A stretch of DNA of 64,000 nucleotides, taken from the NCBI GenBank assembly GCA_027449965.1, contig DAIDKP010000002.1:33347-97346 (forward strand), in the 5' to 3' direction. A model generated the notes under the pieces. That model did not search any database, was not told the DNA's origin, and saw only the letters and a program-made list of their open reading frames with translations. Both the position numbers and the translations under genes were made by a program. This document shows, piece after piece, positions 43,480 through 52,006 of this stretch. Each line of letters begins with the position of its first letter. The stretch's first letter is position 1. The DNA comes from Acidobacteriaceae bacterium. GTDB lineage: Bacteria; Acidobacteriota; Terriglobia; Terriglobales; Acidobacteriaceae.

Positions 43480-43865
43480 GTGAGGCGCCCCTGAGAGGGG
43501 CGGCATCGAGCGCGGCATTTTCGCGCAGTCGTCAGTTGCGTGATCTTCAGCAGCAATCCTTCTGCTCCGTCCGATATGCGGACGTACTCATCCGCGTGAC
43601 TGGTTTCATCGGATGGCAACACGTGAATGGCCAGCGTTGGCACTCCCTGCTGGCGAGCACAGTCGATCAATCGGATTTTTTCGCGATGCGTCAACATTTG
43701 TCCCGCAATCACGATGTCGTAAGAGTCTCTTTCCAGCAAGCGAACTGCATCGGCTGCGGTGTGGACGGTCTCAACGTTGTAACCGGCGGCGGTCAATAGC
43801 GCGTGGCGACGATTGCCCATCTCGGGTTGTGGGCTAACGGCGAGTATGGAAATTGTGGCAGGCAC
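43476..43865 (-). CDS. Receiver-domain-like protein lacking the phospho-Asp
   Basis: 129 residues with a response-regulator fold: SILAVSPQPEMG at the N-terminus, VETVHTAADAVRLLERDSYDIVIAGQML in the centre (in part: SYDIVIAGQML), and a later TLAIHVLPSDE strand. The phosphorylated Asp position reads Gly (IAGQM), and the acidic pair near the N-terminus is missing. It should not be phosphorylated in the usual way. No output domain and no kinase are adjacent. Confidence 0.7.
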   Translation of the reverse strand: MPATISILAVSPQPEMGNRRHALLTAAGYNVETVHTAADAVRLLERDSYDIVIAGQMLTHREKIRLIDCARQQGVPTLAIHVLPSDETSHADEYVRISDGAEGLLLKITQLTTARKCRARCRPSQGRLT

Positions 43866-44080
43866 GAGCGGTTTCTGCTTTCAAAACGGGAAGTTGGCTG
43901 AAGGTTGCTGAATGTTGCTCTGTTCGGGAGCAAGCATACGCGAACCTCTCCTGACTGACAAGTTGTACGGGTCAGTCAGAAGAGGAAATCCAGAGAAGCA
44001 GGTTGCCTGTTCAAGAGCTGGTTCTGCCGGGGAAAATGCATCGTTCGGGAATCAGCATGACGAGGTGGAGAGGAAAAGTG

Positions 44081-44479
44081 ATGTCGATGGAATGCCCTGA
44101 AATGAGCGAACTCGAACTCCGTAAACTGGAGTACGATCCTGACCCTCGCATTGTCCGGGTTCTCCAATACATCGACACGGCACCCCCTGACGCGGTCACC
44201 ATTGAAGCGGCTGCGGCACTGGTCAATCTCTCCGTCTCCCGTCTCCGTTGCTTGTTCAAATCCGGCACTGCGATGCCCTTCCACACCTACGTTCGTCTGC
44301 GCCGCATGCAGCGCGCCCGCGAACTGGTCACCGGCAGCATGTTGCGCATCAAGGAGGTTGCGGCCTCAGTGGGAGCGCCTGACATGAGCCACTTCGTTCG
44401 CGACTATCGCCGATTCTACGGCGTGGCTCCGATGCGCCATCGCCGAAGCCGAACTTCGATCAAATTCGCCAATAAATAG
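44081..44479 (+). CDS. AraC-family DNA-binding protein, HTH domain only
   Basis: 132 residues from the ATG preceded by GAGAGGAAAAG. Two helix-turn-helix units of the AraC type are visible: TIEAAAALVNLSVSRLRCLFK and IKEVAASVGAPDMSHFVRDYRRFYG. There is no effector-binding domain, so it may act through level control or a partner, or sense through its single Cys. It lies directly before the copper-protein operon, whose regulator it may be (inference). Confidence 0.85.
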   Translation: MSMECPEMSELELRKLEYDPDPRIVRVLQYIDTAPPDAVTIEAAAALVNLSVSRLRCLFKSGTAMPFHTYVRLRRMQRARELVTGSMLRIKEVAASVGAPDMSHFVRDYRRFYGVAPMRHRRSRTSIKFANK

Positions 44480-44674
44480 AAGAATTCGCCAATAGCGATT
44501 CCGTCCATTGAGTGCGAAGATTCTCCTGTCATCCATGTGCTGTTTTTTCTGTTCTGACCGCGCAGTTGCGTGGACGACTTTCATGCGTCCTGATTTCGCG
44601 AAGTTGTGGCTGGAGTGGCTCCTGCTGCGCGACGGAATCATGTTCAGGCTGTTGCACTCTTCACTGGAGGCTGT

Positions 44675-46321
44675 ATGACTCGACGCCGCGAGGTGTTAAA
44701 GTTCGTTGCTCTTGGCGGTGCTGGGCTTGCGCTCACAGGTCATCGCGCACACGCTCAGATCTGCACAGCGGAGATTGATCCGCTCCCCACGGTCAGTCCT
44801 GCGACGACCCCATTTATCAGTCCGCTTTTCATTCTTCCGAAGGCGCGGCCCGTATCCCGGCTTTATCCGCCTCCGGTGCCATCGCAGCATCAGCTCTATC
44901 AGCAATACCCTCCGAAAAAGTTCTATAACTTCGACGTCACGGAATTTCCCTGGGAATTCCATCCTCAGTTGCCCAAGAGTCTTGTGTGGGGCTATCAGGG
45001 CACCAGTCCGGGTCCGATGATCGTCGGTCGTTACGGCGAACCGATTCTTGTGCGCATGAACAATAAGCTTCCGGCAGATCACACTGGGTTCGGTACGCCA
45101 TCCATCACCACGCACATGCACAACATGCACGCGGCTGCGGAGAGCGACGGTTTCCCGGATGATTACATTGACACCGGGTACTATCACGATCACCACTACG
45201 CCAACTTCCCGGCCGGTGGAGACTGGCGGGAGATGCTGGCGACCCTGTGGTATCACGACCACATGGATGACTACACCGCAGCCAATGTCTACAAGGGGCT
45301 GTACGGGTCCTACATTCTCTACAATGAGCTGGATTCCGGCGATGAGCGGGATCAAAATCCAAACGCCTTCCGTCTTCCCGGCGGAGACTACGATGTGCCC
45401 TTGCTGCTGATGGATCGCGCGTTTGACAACAATGGCGAGCTGTACTTCGACGTCTTCAACACGGACGGCGTGCTCGGCGACAAGATGACGGTGAATGGAA
45501 TCGTCACGCCCTATTTCCAGGTGGAGCCGCGCAAATATCGCCTGCGCTTCGTCAACAGCTGTCCTTCGCGCTTCCTGACTCTCAAGTTCGACAATGTTCA
45601 GCCCGTCGTGCTTTCCAGTGATGGAAATCTGTTGCCCGAGCCGTACTCTCCGCCGAATATTCCTCTTGCAATGGCGCAGCGCGTGGACGTGATCGTGGAC
45701 TTCTCTCAGGTTCCGTTTGGCTCCTCGGTAACGCTTACCAACATCCTCTATCAGATCAGCGGGCGCGGTCCGGAAATTCCCATTCAATATATGAATCCCG
45801 GTGATCCGGTGATGCGCTTCGACGTTGTCAAGCAGCTTCGCCGGCCCGACATGAGCGTGATTCCGGCGACGATGATTCCGCTGCCGCAAATCGACCTGTC
45901 CAGCGTTCGTCGCCATCGGCTCTTTGAATTTGACTACTTCAACGGGAGCTGGCTGATTAATGACAAGGTGTACGACAGAGAACGCATCGATGCGGCTCCG
46001 CTGATGAACTCAGCCGAGATATGGACGCTGCGCAATATGGGGTCGGGCTGGTCTCACCCCATACACATCCATCTCGAGGAGCACCGTGTCCTCCGGCGCA
46101 ACGGTCAGCCAATCCAGCCAGGAACGAACGACTTCGGGAGGAAGGACATCGTCTGGCTCGGCCCCAAGGACGAGGTTCAGATCTTCATGCAGTTCCGTGA
46201 CTTCTATGGCCATTACGTCATGCACTGCCACAACATCGTTCACGAAGACCACGCGATGATGATCCGATGGGATTCGGTTGCCAACGAGCTTGACAGCAAC
46301 GACGAGGACGGGGCGAATTAG
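44675..46321 (+). CDS. Secreted multicopper oxidase (CotA/bilirubin-oxidase-like)
   Basis: 548 residues. A Tat-type signal (TRRREVLKFVALGGAGLALT) leads the protein, so it is probably exported folded with copper. The four copper-ligand blocks are present: THMHNMH, WYHDHMDD, HPIHIHLEEH and HYVMHCHNIVHEDHAMM, giving one T1 and a T2/T3 site. The length and block order match three-domain laccase-like oxidases. Substrate could be phenols, Cu(I), Mn(II) or bilirubin-like compounds. TGGAGG precedes the ATG. First gene of an MCO-SCO-unknown-TlpA unit. Confidence 0.92.
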   Translation: MTRRREVLKFVALGGAGLALTGHRAHAQICTAEIDPLPTVSPATTPFISPLFILPKARPVSRLYPPPVPSQHQLYQQYPPKKFYNFDVTEFPWEFHPQLPKSLVWGYQGTSPGPMIVGRYGEPILVRMNNKLPADHTGFGTPSITTHMHNMHAAAESDGFPDDYIDTGYYHDHHYANFPAGGDWREMLATLWYHDHMDDYTAANVYKGLYGSYILYNELDSGDERDQNPNAFRLPGGDYDVPLLLMDRAFDNNGELYFDVFNTDGVLGDKMTVNGIVTPYFQVEPRKYRLRFVNSCPSRFLTLKFDNVQPVVLSSDGNLLPEPYSPPNIPLAMAQRVDVIVDFSQVPFGSSVTLTNILYQISGRGPEIPIQYMNPGDPVMRFDVVKQLRRPDMSVIPATMIPLPQIDLSSVRRHRLFEFDYFNGSWLINDKVYDRERIDAAPLMNSAEIWTLRNMGSGWSHPIHIHLEEHRVLRRNGQPIQPGTNDFGRKDIVWLGPKDEVQIFMQFRDFYGHYVMHCHNIVHEDHAMMIRWDSVANELDSNDEDGAN

Positions 46322-46350
46322 CCCGCAGCCGGGAAAGGAATAGCATCTCG

Positions 46351-47004
46351 ATGACCACTCGCAGAGATATTTTGAAATCCATCGCAACCGGTGCGGCTCT
46401 GCTGCCTGCCGCGTCTGAAGCAGCGTTCGGCGTTCAGGCGGTCTGCTCACACGCTCCTGCCGGACCCTCCGCACGGCTGATACCGGACACTGTCCTCATC
46501 AACCAGTTTGGGGTGCGTCAGCGTTTGTACAACGATCTTGTCAAGGGCAAGATCGTCACCATCAATTTCTTTTACACCAGCTGTGAAGAGCTTTGTCCCG
46601 TCCTCATGGGAAACCTTGTCAAACTTCATGCGCTGCTTGCTCCTCGTGTCGGCAAGGACATCTTCATGTACTCGATGACGCTCGATGCCGATCACGACAC
46701 GCCACGCGTGTTGCGGGCCTATGCCGAAAAAATGGGCGTCGGTACTGGCTGGCAACTGCTTACGTCGGATGCAGCCACCATGGAGAAGCTGCGTAAGCAG
46801 CTCAAATTCACCGATCCCGACCCGGTTCTGGACAAACTCAAAAGCGCTCATACGGGCCTGCTTCGCTATGGAAACGAACCCCTCGACCGATGGGCGGGCT
46901 GTCCCGGCATTACACGCCCTGAGGAACTGGTTCGGCGCATCGCATTCCTCGAACCGCCACGTCATCCGCAGGGTGATCCGATTCTGCCCGCGCCGACCGT
47001 GTAA
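46351..47004 (+). CDS. SCO1/SenC-family copper chaperone/thioredoxin
   Basis: 217 residues with a Tat-like start (TTRRDILKS). The SCO copper site is seen as CEELC (CxxxC) in FFYTSCEELCPVL and the later His in KSAHTGLLRYG. SCO proteins deliver copper to cytochrome oxidase CuA or act as thiol oxidoreductases. Here no oxidase subunit is near, and the gene sits 29 bases after a multicopper oxidase, so it may metallate that enzyme. Confidence 0.9.
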   Translation: MTTRRDILKSIATGAALLPAASEAAFGVQAVCSHAPAGPSARLIPDTVLINQFGVRQRLYNDLVKGKIVTINFFYTSCEELCPVLMGNLVKLHALLAPRVGKDIFMYSMTLDADHDTPRVLRAYAEKMGVGTGWQLLTSDAATMEKLRKQLKFTDPDPVLDKLKSAHTGLLRYGNEPLDRWAGCPGITRPEELVRRIAFLEPPRHPQGDPILPAPTV

Positions 47005-47017
47005 CTGGAGCATAAAG

Positions 47018-48619
47018 ATGAGGAGCCTCGCTATGAAACTCTCGTGCCTTGCAGTTCTGCTGCTCGCGGCCAACGCCGTATTTGCGCAGGACCCACATCC
47101 TCAGCCCTTGCCGGGGCCGTCCATCCAAACACTTTCTTCCGATGGCATCACAACCACCGTTGTCACGCAGACAAGTCCTCTGCCTCCGGGCCAGAACTTC
47201 CTGATGACGCAGTTCTCCAATGCCTATGACAGCACAGGCAAGATGATGCCGAACACGCTTCCATCCACGCCAAACACTCCGTTCAATCTGATGTCCAAAG
47301 CGGTCGTGACGAAAATTGACACAGACTCTCCGACCCAGGCGTTGGACCACGTATTCAAAACCGTCATGCGCGAGGCCTCTCACGGCGAACGGATCGACAC
47401 GGCTCTCATCCAGCGCGGCATCGCCGTCCTTGAGGGTGATCCGTTGCCGGACAATCCGCTTTACAACGGCTTCTCGCTTCTCAACTACACCGCTCCGGAG
47501 CGCATCAAGCAGGTGCAACCCATCTATGATGCCAACGGAAATCTGATCGGTGGAAACGTCAATATCCACCAGATCTGGTTCGACAGCCATGTCATGTCGG
47601 ATACGTCGATGATCGATCCCAGCTCGATTGACTATCGTTACACCTCCGCGGCTTCCTCCAATTTGACCTGGACCATTACCTACACGGTTGACGTGTTGCA
47701 CGGCGGTGAGGACGATTTTGCCAACTACATCATGTACTTTGATACGCCGCCGCCGACAGGCGCCGGATACGGCTCTCCCAACGTTGGCATGGACGGTACT
47801 TTTTATCCCATGCAGGAAGGCCATCGCTACGTCTTCTCGATCTCCATGTCTTCGCCGCAGTACTTCAACCTCGTCTATACGTGGGGCTGGCGCGTCCATC
47901 CTCCGCGTGTCGAGGTGAACGAAAATGCACGCAAGGTTCTAGCCGGGCAAAGTCTGGCACAATGGGAGATTTCCACCTTCGGCGTAGCTCCGCGGCTCAA
48001 CCCTCAGGCTCAGGCTCAGGCCATCGCACAACTGGGCGAGCTGGCGCCGGAGAAGATCATGTGGTCTGATCTGAAGGCAGCGCTGACAGCGACCAGCGGC
48101 AAGCAGATTGTGGCTTTGATGCAGGACGCGCTGCTCTCCGAAGACGATTTCATTGATCGTACACACCTGCCGCGAGGTGTCCAGGCGGATCCAAACGCGG
48201 ACTACACACTCTTCTATGTGAACAACGAAATTTATGGGAATGTGACCAAACTTCCCCAGTGGACGAAGCGTGGCCAAACCGTCCACATCACGCTTCTCAA
48301 CGGCGATCATTTCATGCACAGCTACATGAACGTCGACTTCGGCGGCTCGCGTGGCTGGGAAAATCAATATCAGTCCGGCTATGACCCGGACCCGAGCAAG
48401 GCGGCCAGTGATGGATGCACCTTCAGCTTCGGCAGAAACTGGTGGTGGATCAACGCCGGTGGCCCGTGGGGATTGATCAACGTTCCGCCCGTCGGCACGA
48501 ACGGTACTCCTGGTTTGCACAAGGTCGCTCTCACCCTGAACCTTGATCCGCCAGGAAGACTGAAGTTATACCAGTTTGATCCGCTGCATCATGAACTCAA
48601 TATCTACTCCATCCACTAA
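47018..48619 (+). CDS. Secreted protein of unknown function in the copper operon
   Basis: 533 residues. A signal peptide (MKLSCLAVLLLAANAVFA) starts at an internal ATG (47033) that also has AGGAG upstream, so either of two ATGs may be used. The mature part has beta-rich stretches with Tyr, Trp and His (FNLVYTWGWRVHPPRVEVNE; HFMHSYMNVDFGGSRGWENQ, quoted in parts) and almost no Cys. No family recognised. Its fixed place between SCO and TlpA genes suggests a partner or substrate of the oxidase. Confidence 0.7.
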   Translation: MRSLAMKLSCLAVLLLAANAVFAQDPHPQPLPGPSIQTLSSDGITTTVVTQTSPLPPGQNFLMTQFSNAYDSTGKMMPNTLPSTPNTPFNLMSKAVVTKIDTDSPTQALDHVFKTVMREASHGERIDTALIQRGIAVLEGDPLPDNPLYNGFSLLNYTAPERIKQVQPIYDANGNLIGGNVNIHQIWFDSHVMSDTSMIDPSSIDYRYTSAASSNLTWTITYTVDVLHGGEDDFANYIMYFDTPPPTGAGYGSPNVGMDGTFYPMQEGHRYVFSISMSSPQYFNLVYTWGWRVHPPRVEVNENARKVLAGQSLAQWEISTFGVAPRLNPQAQAQAIAQLGELAPEKIMWSDLKAALTATSGKQIVALMQDALLSEDDFIDRTHLPRGVQADPNADYTLFYVNNEIYGNVTKLPQWTKRGQTVHITLLNGDHFMHSYMNVDFGGSRGWENQYQSGYDPDPSKAASDGCTFSFGRNWWWINAGGPWGLINVPPVGTNGTPGLHKVALTLNLDPPGRLKLYQFDPLHHELNIYSIH

Positions 48620-49160
48620 GCGGATGCTCCGGTCATCGCTTCAGGCAGGTATCGCGATGCTCGTCGCTTCCTGCATGGCGCTCGCTCAGCCGAGCGCCAT
48701 GCAGGAAGCGCAGTCCTGCGCTCCTGGAAGTCCGCTTCCGCATTTCGTTCTAATGTCGATCGATGGCCATGCGCTCCACACCTCCAGTCTGATCGGACAT
48801 CCGTCTGTGCTCAGCTTCTGGGCCACCTGGTGCGCTCCCTGCCTGAAGGACATGCGCGTGCTGGACGCCGCAGCCGGACGCTTCTCCCGGCAAAACCTCG
48901 CCATCCTCGGCATGATTGTGGATCAGCCGCATCCTGAAACCGTTCGTCTGGACATCGCCCGTGGCGGCGCGCACTACGCGCAATACCTGGTTCCCAACGA
49001 TGTTGAAGAGGCGTTTGACGTTCAGCGCGGCTTGCCGCTTACCGTCTTTGTGGACAGCAGGGGAGTTGTGCACGCCATGGTTCGCGGCCCGCTCACCGCT
49101 GCTCAACTGGACAGTGAAATCTTGTCGATACTGCCTCGAAGCCCAAAACGCAAACGCTGA
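48591..49160 (+). CDS. TlpA-like secreted thiol-disulfide oxidoreductase
   Basis: 189 residues from the ATG that overlaps the previous gene. A signal peptide (hydrophobic near residues 17-33, ending ALA) is followed by a thioredoxin fold with FWATWCAPCLKDM (WCxPC active site) and GLPLTVFVDSRGVV containing the cis-Pro. It probably keeps the SCO cysteines reduced. The signal cleavage region is encoded by a perfect 20-bp inverted repeat. Confidence 0.87.
   Translation: MNSISTPSTKRMLRSSLQAGIAMLVASCMALAQPSAMQEAQSCAPGSPLPHFVLMSIDGHALHTSSLIGHPSVLSFWATWCAPCLKDMRVLDAAAGRFSRQNLAILGMIVDQPHPETVRLDIARGGAHYAQYLVPNDVEEAFDVQRGLPLTVFVDSRGVVHAMVRGPLTAAQLDSEILSILPRSPKRKR
48665..48710. repeat. Perfect 20-bp inverted repeat inside tlpA-like gene
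   Basis: Arms at 48665-48684 and 48691-48710 are exactly complementary across 20 bp with only six loop bases (CTCAGC). The arms begin CGCTTCCTGC and end GCAGGAAGCG. The encoded residues span the signal-peptide cleavage region (SCMALAQPSAMQEA). Confidence 0.95.
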
Positions 49161-49304
49161 GAAGTATTTTATGACCGGGGTGCCGTCGGCCCGCTCGGAT
49201 CGGATGCGAACGGCTTGCATCCCCGGGGGCTGTTCACTCTACCCGGCCATCCGTTCCGGTCGTGTGAACTGACCCTGGGCCATTTTCCTCACGCATCTGC
49301 CTGA

Positions 49305-50849
49305 CTAGGCGTTGGTGGATGGGGTTTCGGCCAGAGGCAGTGTGAAGGAAAAGACGGAGCCTTCACCGGGCCGGGAGGTCACTGTGAGCGTACCGTTATG
49401 CGCCTCCAGAATGGCGCGACAGATGGCCAGTCCCATGCCGGTGCCGGAGGTGGCGCGGCTGGCGGCGTGAGCGCGGTAGAAGCGCTCGAAGATGAGTTCC
49501 TGTTCGGCGGGGTCGATGCCCTGACCGTGGTCGGCTACGGAGAGGATGACGGAGTGTGTGCGGCGCTCAGCCGAGAGAAAGATGGGCGAGTGGGCGGGGG
49601 AGTATTTGGCGGCGTTTTCAAGCAGGTTGATGAGGACTTTTTCGATGTAGTCAGCGTCGGCCAGAACAAGCGGGAGCTGCGGGATGTGCTGGCGTAGATC
49701 GTGGTTGGCGAGGACGACGGCGCAGGCACGAAGAGCGGAATCGACGATAGCGTCGAGGCGGACGGGAGCGAAGGTCATGTGGACCTCCTGGGCGTCGAGC
49801 TGAGCCATTTCGACGGCCTCGGAGACGAGCCGGTTGAGGCGGTCGGATTCTTCGTTGATGATGGTGAGCAGCTCATGTGTTTGGTCAGGAGTGAGTGGGG
49901 TGGCGGTGGGAGACGCGAGGGCCGAGTCCTGAGCGGCAGAGTTCTGCATGGCGGAGTCATGAAGCAGGAGGGTAGAGACGGAGGCTTTGATGGAGGTGAG
50001 CGGGGTGCGCAGCTCGTGAGTGATGGAGTCAATCATGAGCGAGCGTAGGCGCTCGCTTTCCTTGGCGGCTTCGGCGCGTGTGACGTGATCGAGCGCCTGG
50101 GCGCGGTCGAGGGCGATGCTGACGAGTCCGCCGATGGCCTCGAGGGTGTCGATGGAGAGCTGAACGCCCTTGACGATGAGCAGGCCGCGAGGACGGACTC
50201 CGACGCGGATGGGAATACGGGATTCATTGACGCCGAAGTGCGTGGCGGTGACGGTGTCGGTGACGGTGTCGGCGGCGGGGAGTGTGAGAGCGTGCTGGCG
50301 CAGGCCGATCTCATCCATGGGAATGGCGGATGGGTCGCCGGCGAGATAGCGGCGGTCGCCTTCGAGCAGGTAGAAGAGCACGGCGTCAGCGTGAGTGACG
50401 AGCATGACGGCCGGGGCGATGGCATTCAGGATTCCAGCAACGTTTTCGGTTTGCAGCAGTTCGCGACCGAGGCCGTAGAGGACTTCAATCTCGCGCTGAC
50501 GAAGACGGGCGTCGTGGGCTTCATTGCGGGCACGTTCGGAGAGCCTCGCACCGACGACGGCGGTGGCGAGAAAGGCAAAGAGGGCAAGCCAGTTCTGTGG
50601 GTCGTTGATGACGAGGGTGCCGATGGGCGGCAGGAAGAAGTAGTTGTAGAGAAGGGTGGCGACAAGGGACATGACGACGGCGTAACGAAGTCCCCAGCGA
50701 GCGGCAAGAAAAAGTACGTAGAGTAACAGAGAGAGCGCGACTGTGGTCTGATTGACATGCAGCGCAAGATGGCAAACGGCTACAATTCCGGCAAGGACGA
50801 CAGACGCCGCCGACCACTTGAAGAAGACGAGGATACGCGGAGAGTTCAC
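49305..50849 (-). CDS. KdpD C-terminal half: DUF4118 membrane histidine kinase
   Basis: 514 residues. Four membrane helices of the KdpD/DUF4118 type (FFLPPIGTLVINDPQNWLAL between helices) are followed by a GAF-like region. Then come HisKA (SITHELRTPLTSIKAS) and HATPase with a complete N box (INLLENAAKYSP), G1 (DHGQGI) and G2 (GTGMGLAI). It lacks the N-terminal KdpD sensor domain, which is encoded divergently 17 bases away. It should phosphorylate KdpE. An insertion rich in Ala/Ser/Thr lies after the H box. Confidence 0.9.
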   Translation of the reverse strand: MNSPRILVFFKWSAASVVLAGIVAVCHLALHVNQTTVALSLLLYVLFLAARWGLRYAVVMSLVATLLYNYFFLPPIGTLVINDPQNWLALFAFLATAVVGARLSERARNEAHDARLRQREIEVLYGLGRELLQTENVAGILNAIAPAVMLVTHADAVLFYLLEGDRRYLAGDPSAIPMDEIGLRQHALTLPAADTVTDTVTATHFGVNESRIPIRVGVRPRGLLIVKGVQLSIDTLEAIGGLVSIALDRAQALDHVTRAEAAKESERLRSLMIDSITHELRTPLTSIKASVSTLLLHDSAMQNSAAQDSALASPTATPLTPDQTHELLTIINEESDRLNRLVSEAVEMAQLDAQEVHMTFAPVRLDAIVDSALRACAVVLANHDLRQHIPQLPLVLADADYIEKVLINLLENAAKYSPAHSPIFLSAERRTHSVILSVADHGQGIDPAEQELIFERFYRAHAASRATSGTGMGLAICRAILEAHNGTLTVTSRPGEGSVFSFTLPLAETPSTNA

Positions 50850-50866
50850 AGGGAGATACTACGACG

Positions 50867-52006
50867 TTGGGACCAGCAGATGCACAGAGGAAAAGCCCGG
50901 AGGAGTGGCTGAAGTCAGCCGAGCCGGAGAAGACGCGCGGACGGTTCAAGATATTTTTGGGCTATGCGCCGGGCGTGGGCAAGACCTACAGCATGTTGAG
51001 CGAGGGGATTCGGCGCCGCGCGCGCGGCGAAGACGTGGTGATCGGCTATGTGGAGACGCATGGGCGCAAGGGAACCTCCGAGCTGGCGGCGCAACTGGAG
51101 CAGGTGGCTCCGCGCGCGATTGACTACAAGGGAACGCTGTTTCAGGAGATGGACCTGGACGGAATCCTGAAGCGACGTCCGCAGGTGGCGCTGGTGGATG
51201 AGTTGGCGCATACGAACATTGAGGGCAGCCGGTTTGCCAAGCGCTTTGAAGACGTGCTTCTGCTGCTGGAGAACGGGATCGATGTGCTGAGCACGATCAA
51301 TGTGCAGCATGTGGAGAGCCTGACGCCACGGGTGCAGAGCCTGACGGGGATCGCTGTGCGGGAGACGGTGCCGGATTGGGTGCTGGACCGCGCAGATGAG
51401 ATTGTGATCAGCGATCTGACGCCGGAGGCGCTGGCGACACGAATGCGGCGCGGGGATATCTACCCTCTGGAGCGAGCTGAGCGAGCGCTGGCGAATTTTT
51501 TCCGCCGGGGCAATTTGATTGCACTGCGAGAGATGGCTCTGCATCGTGTGACGCGTGCTGTGGACCGCATCCTGGACGACTATGTGAAGGCCAAACGTCT
51601 GGGAGCGCACTGGGCTGTGACGGAGAAAGTGGCGGTATGCATCAGCGCGAGCGCACAGGCGCGTGACCTGATTGCGCGTGGTGCGCGACTGGCCGAGGGG
51701 CTGAATGGCGAGTTCTTTGTGGTGCATGTGAAGAGCGAGCGGGATGAGGATCCGGAGCGGAAACGAACGCTGGAGGCGAGTCTGCTGTTTGCCAGGAATC
51801 TGGGCGCGCAGGTGGTGCAGCTCTCCGGGAAGAATATTCCGGCGACGACAGCAGCGTTTGTGACGGAGAATCGGATTACGCAGGCGATCTTTGGACGGTC
51901 GGCGCTGCACGGACTGAAGAAGTGGATGTATTATCTGGCAATTCAGCGGTTCATGTCGGCGGCGCCGCATGTGGACCTGCATATTGTGACCCAGGAGCTT
52001 CGTTGA
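50867..52006 (+). CDS. KdpD N-terminal half: Walker-type sensor domain plus USP domain
   Basis: 379 residues beginning with TTG, the only start in the open frame before the conserved region. FLGYAPGVGKTYSML is the Walker A and VALVDELAHTN the Walker B of the KdpD sensor. A universal-stress-protein domain starts near residue 250 (VAVCISASAQARDLI). There are no membrane helices and no kinase. kdpE overlaps its 3' end by one base. It must sense turgor, K+ or c-di-AMP-like signals for the separate kinase half. Confidence 0.9.
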   Translation: MGPADAQRKSPEEWLKSAEPEKTRGRFKIFLGYAPGVGKTYSMLSEGIRRRARGEDVVIGYVETHGRKGTSELAAQLEQVAPRAIDYKGTLFQEMDLDGILKRRPQVALVDELAHTNIEGSRFAKRFEDVLLLLENGIDVLSTINVQHVESLTPRVQSLTGIAVRETVPDWVLDRADEIVISDLTPEALATRMRRGDIYPLERAERALANFFRRGNLIALREMALHRVTRAVDRILDDYVKAKRLGAHWAVTEKVAVCISASAQARDLIARGARLAEGLNGEFFVVHVKSERDEDPERKRTLEASLLFARNLGAQVVQLSGKNIPATTAAFVTENRITQAIFGRSALHGLKKWMYYLAIQRFMSAAPHVDLHIVTQELR

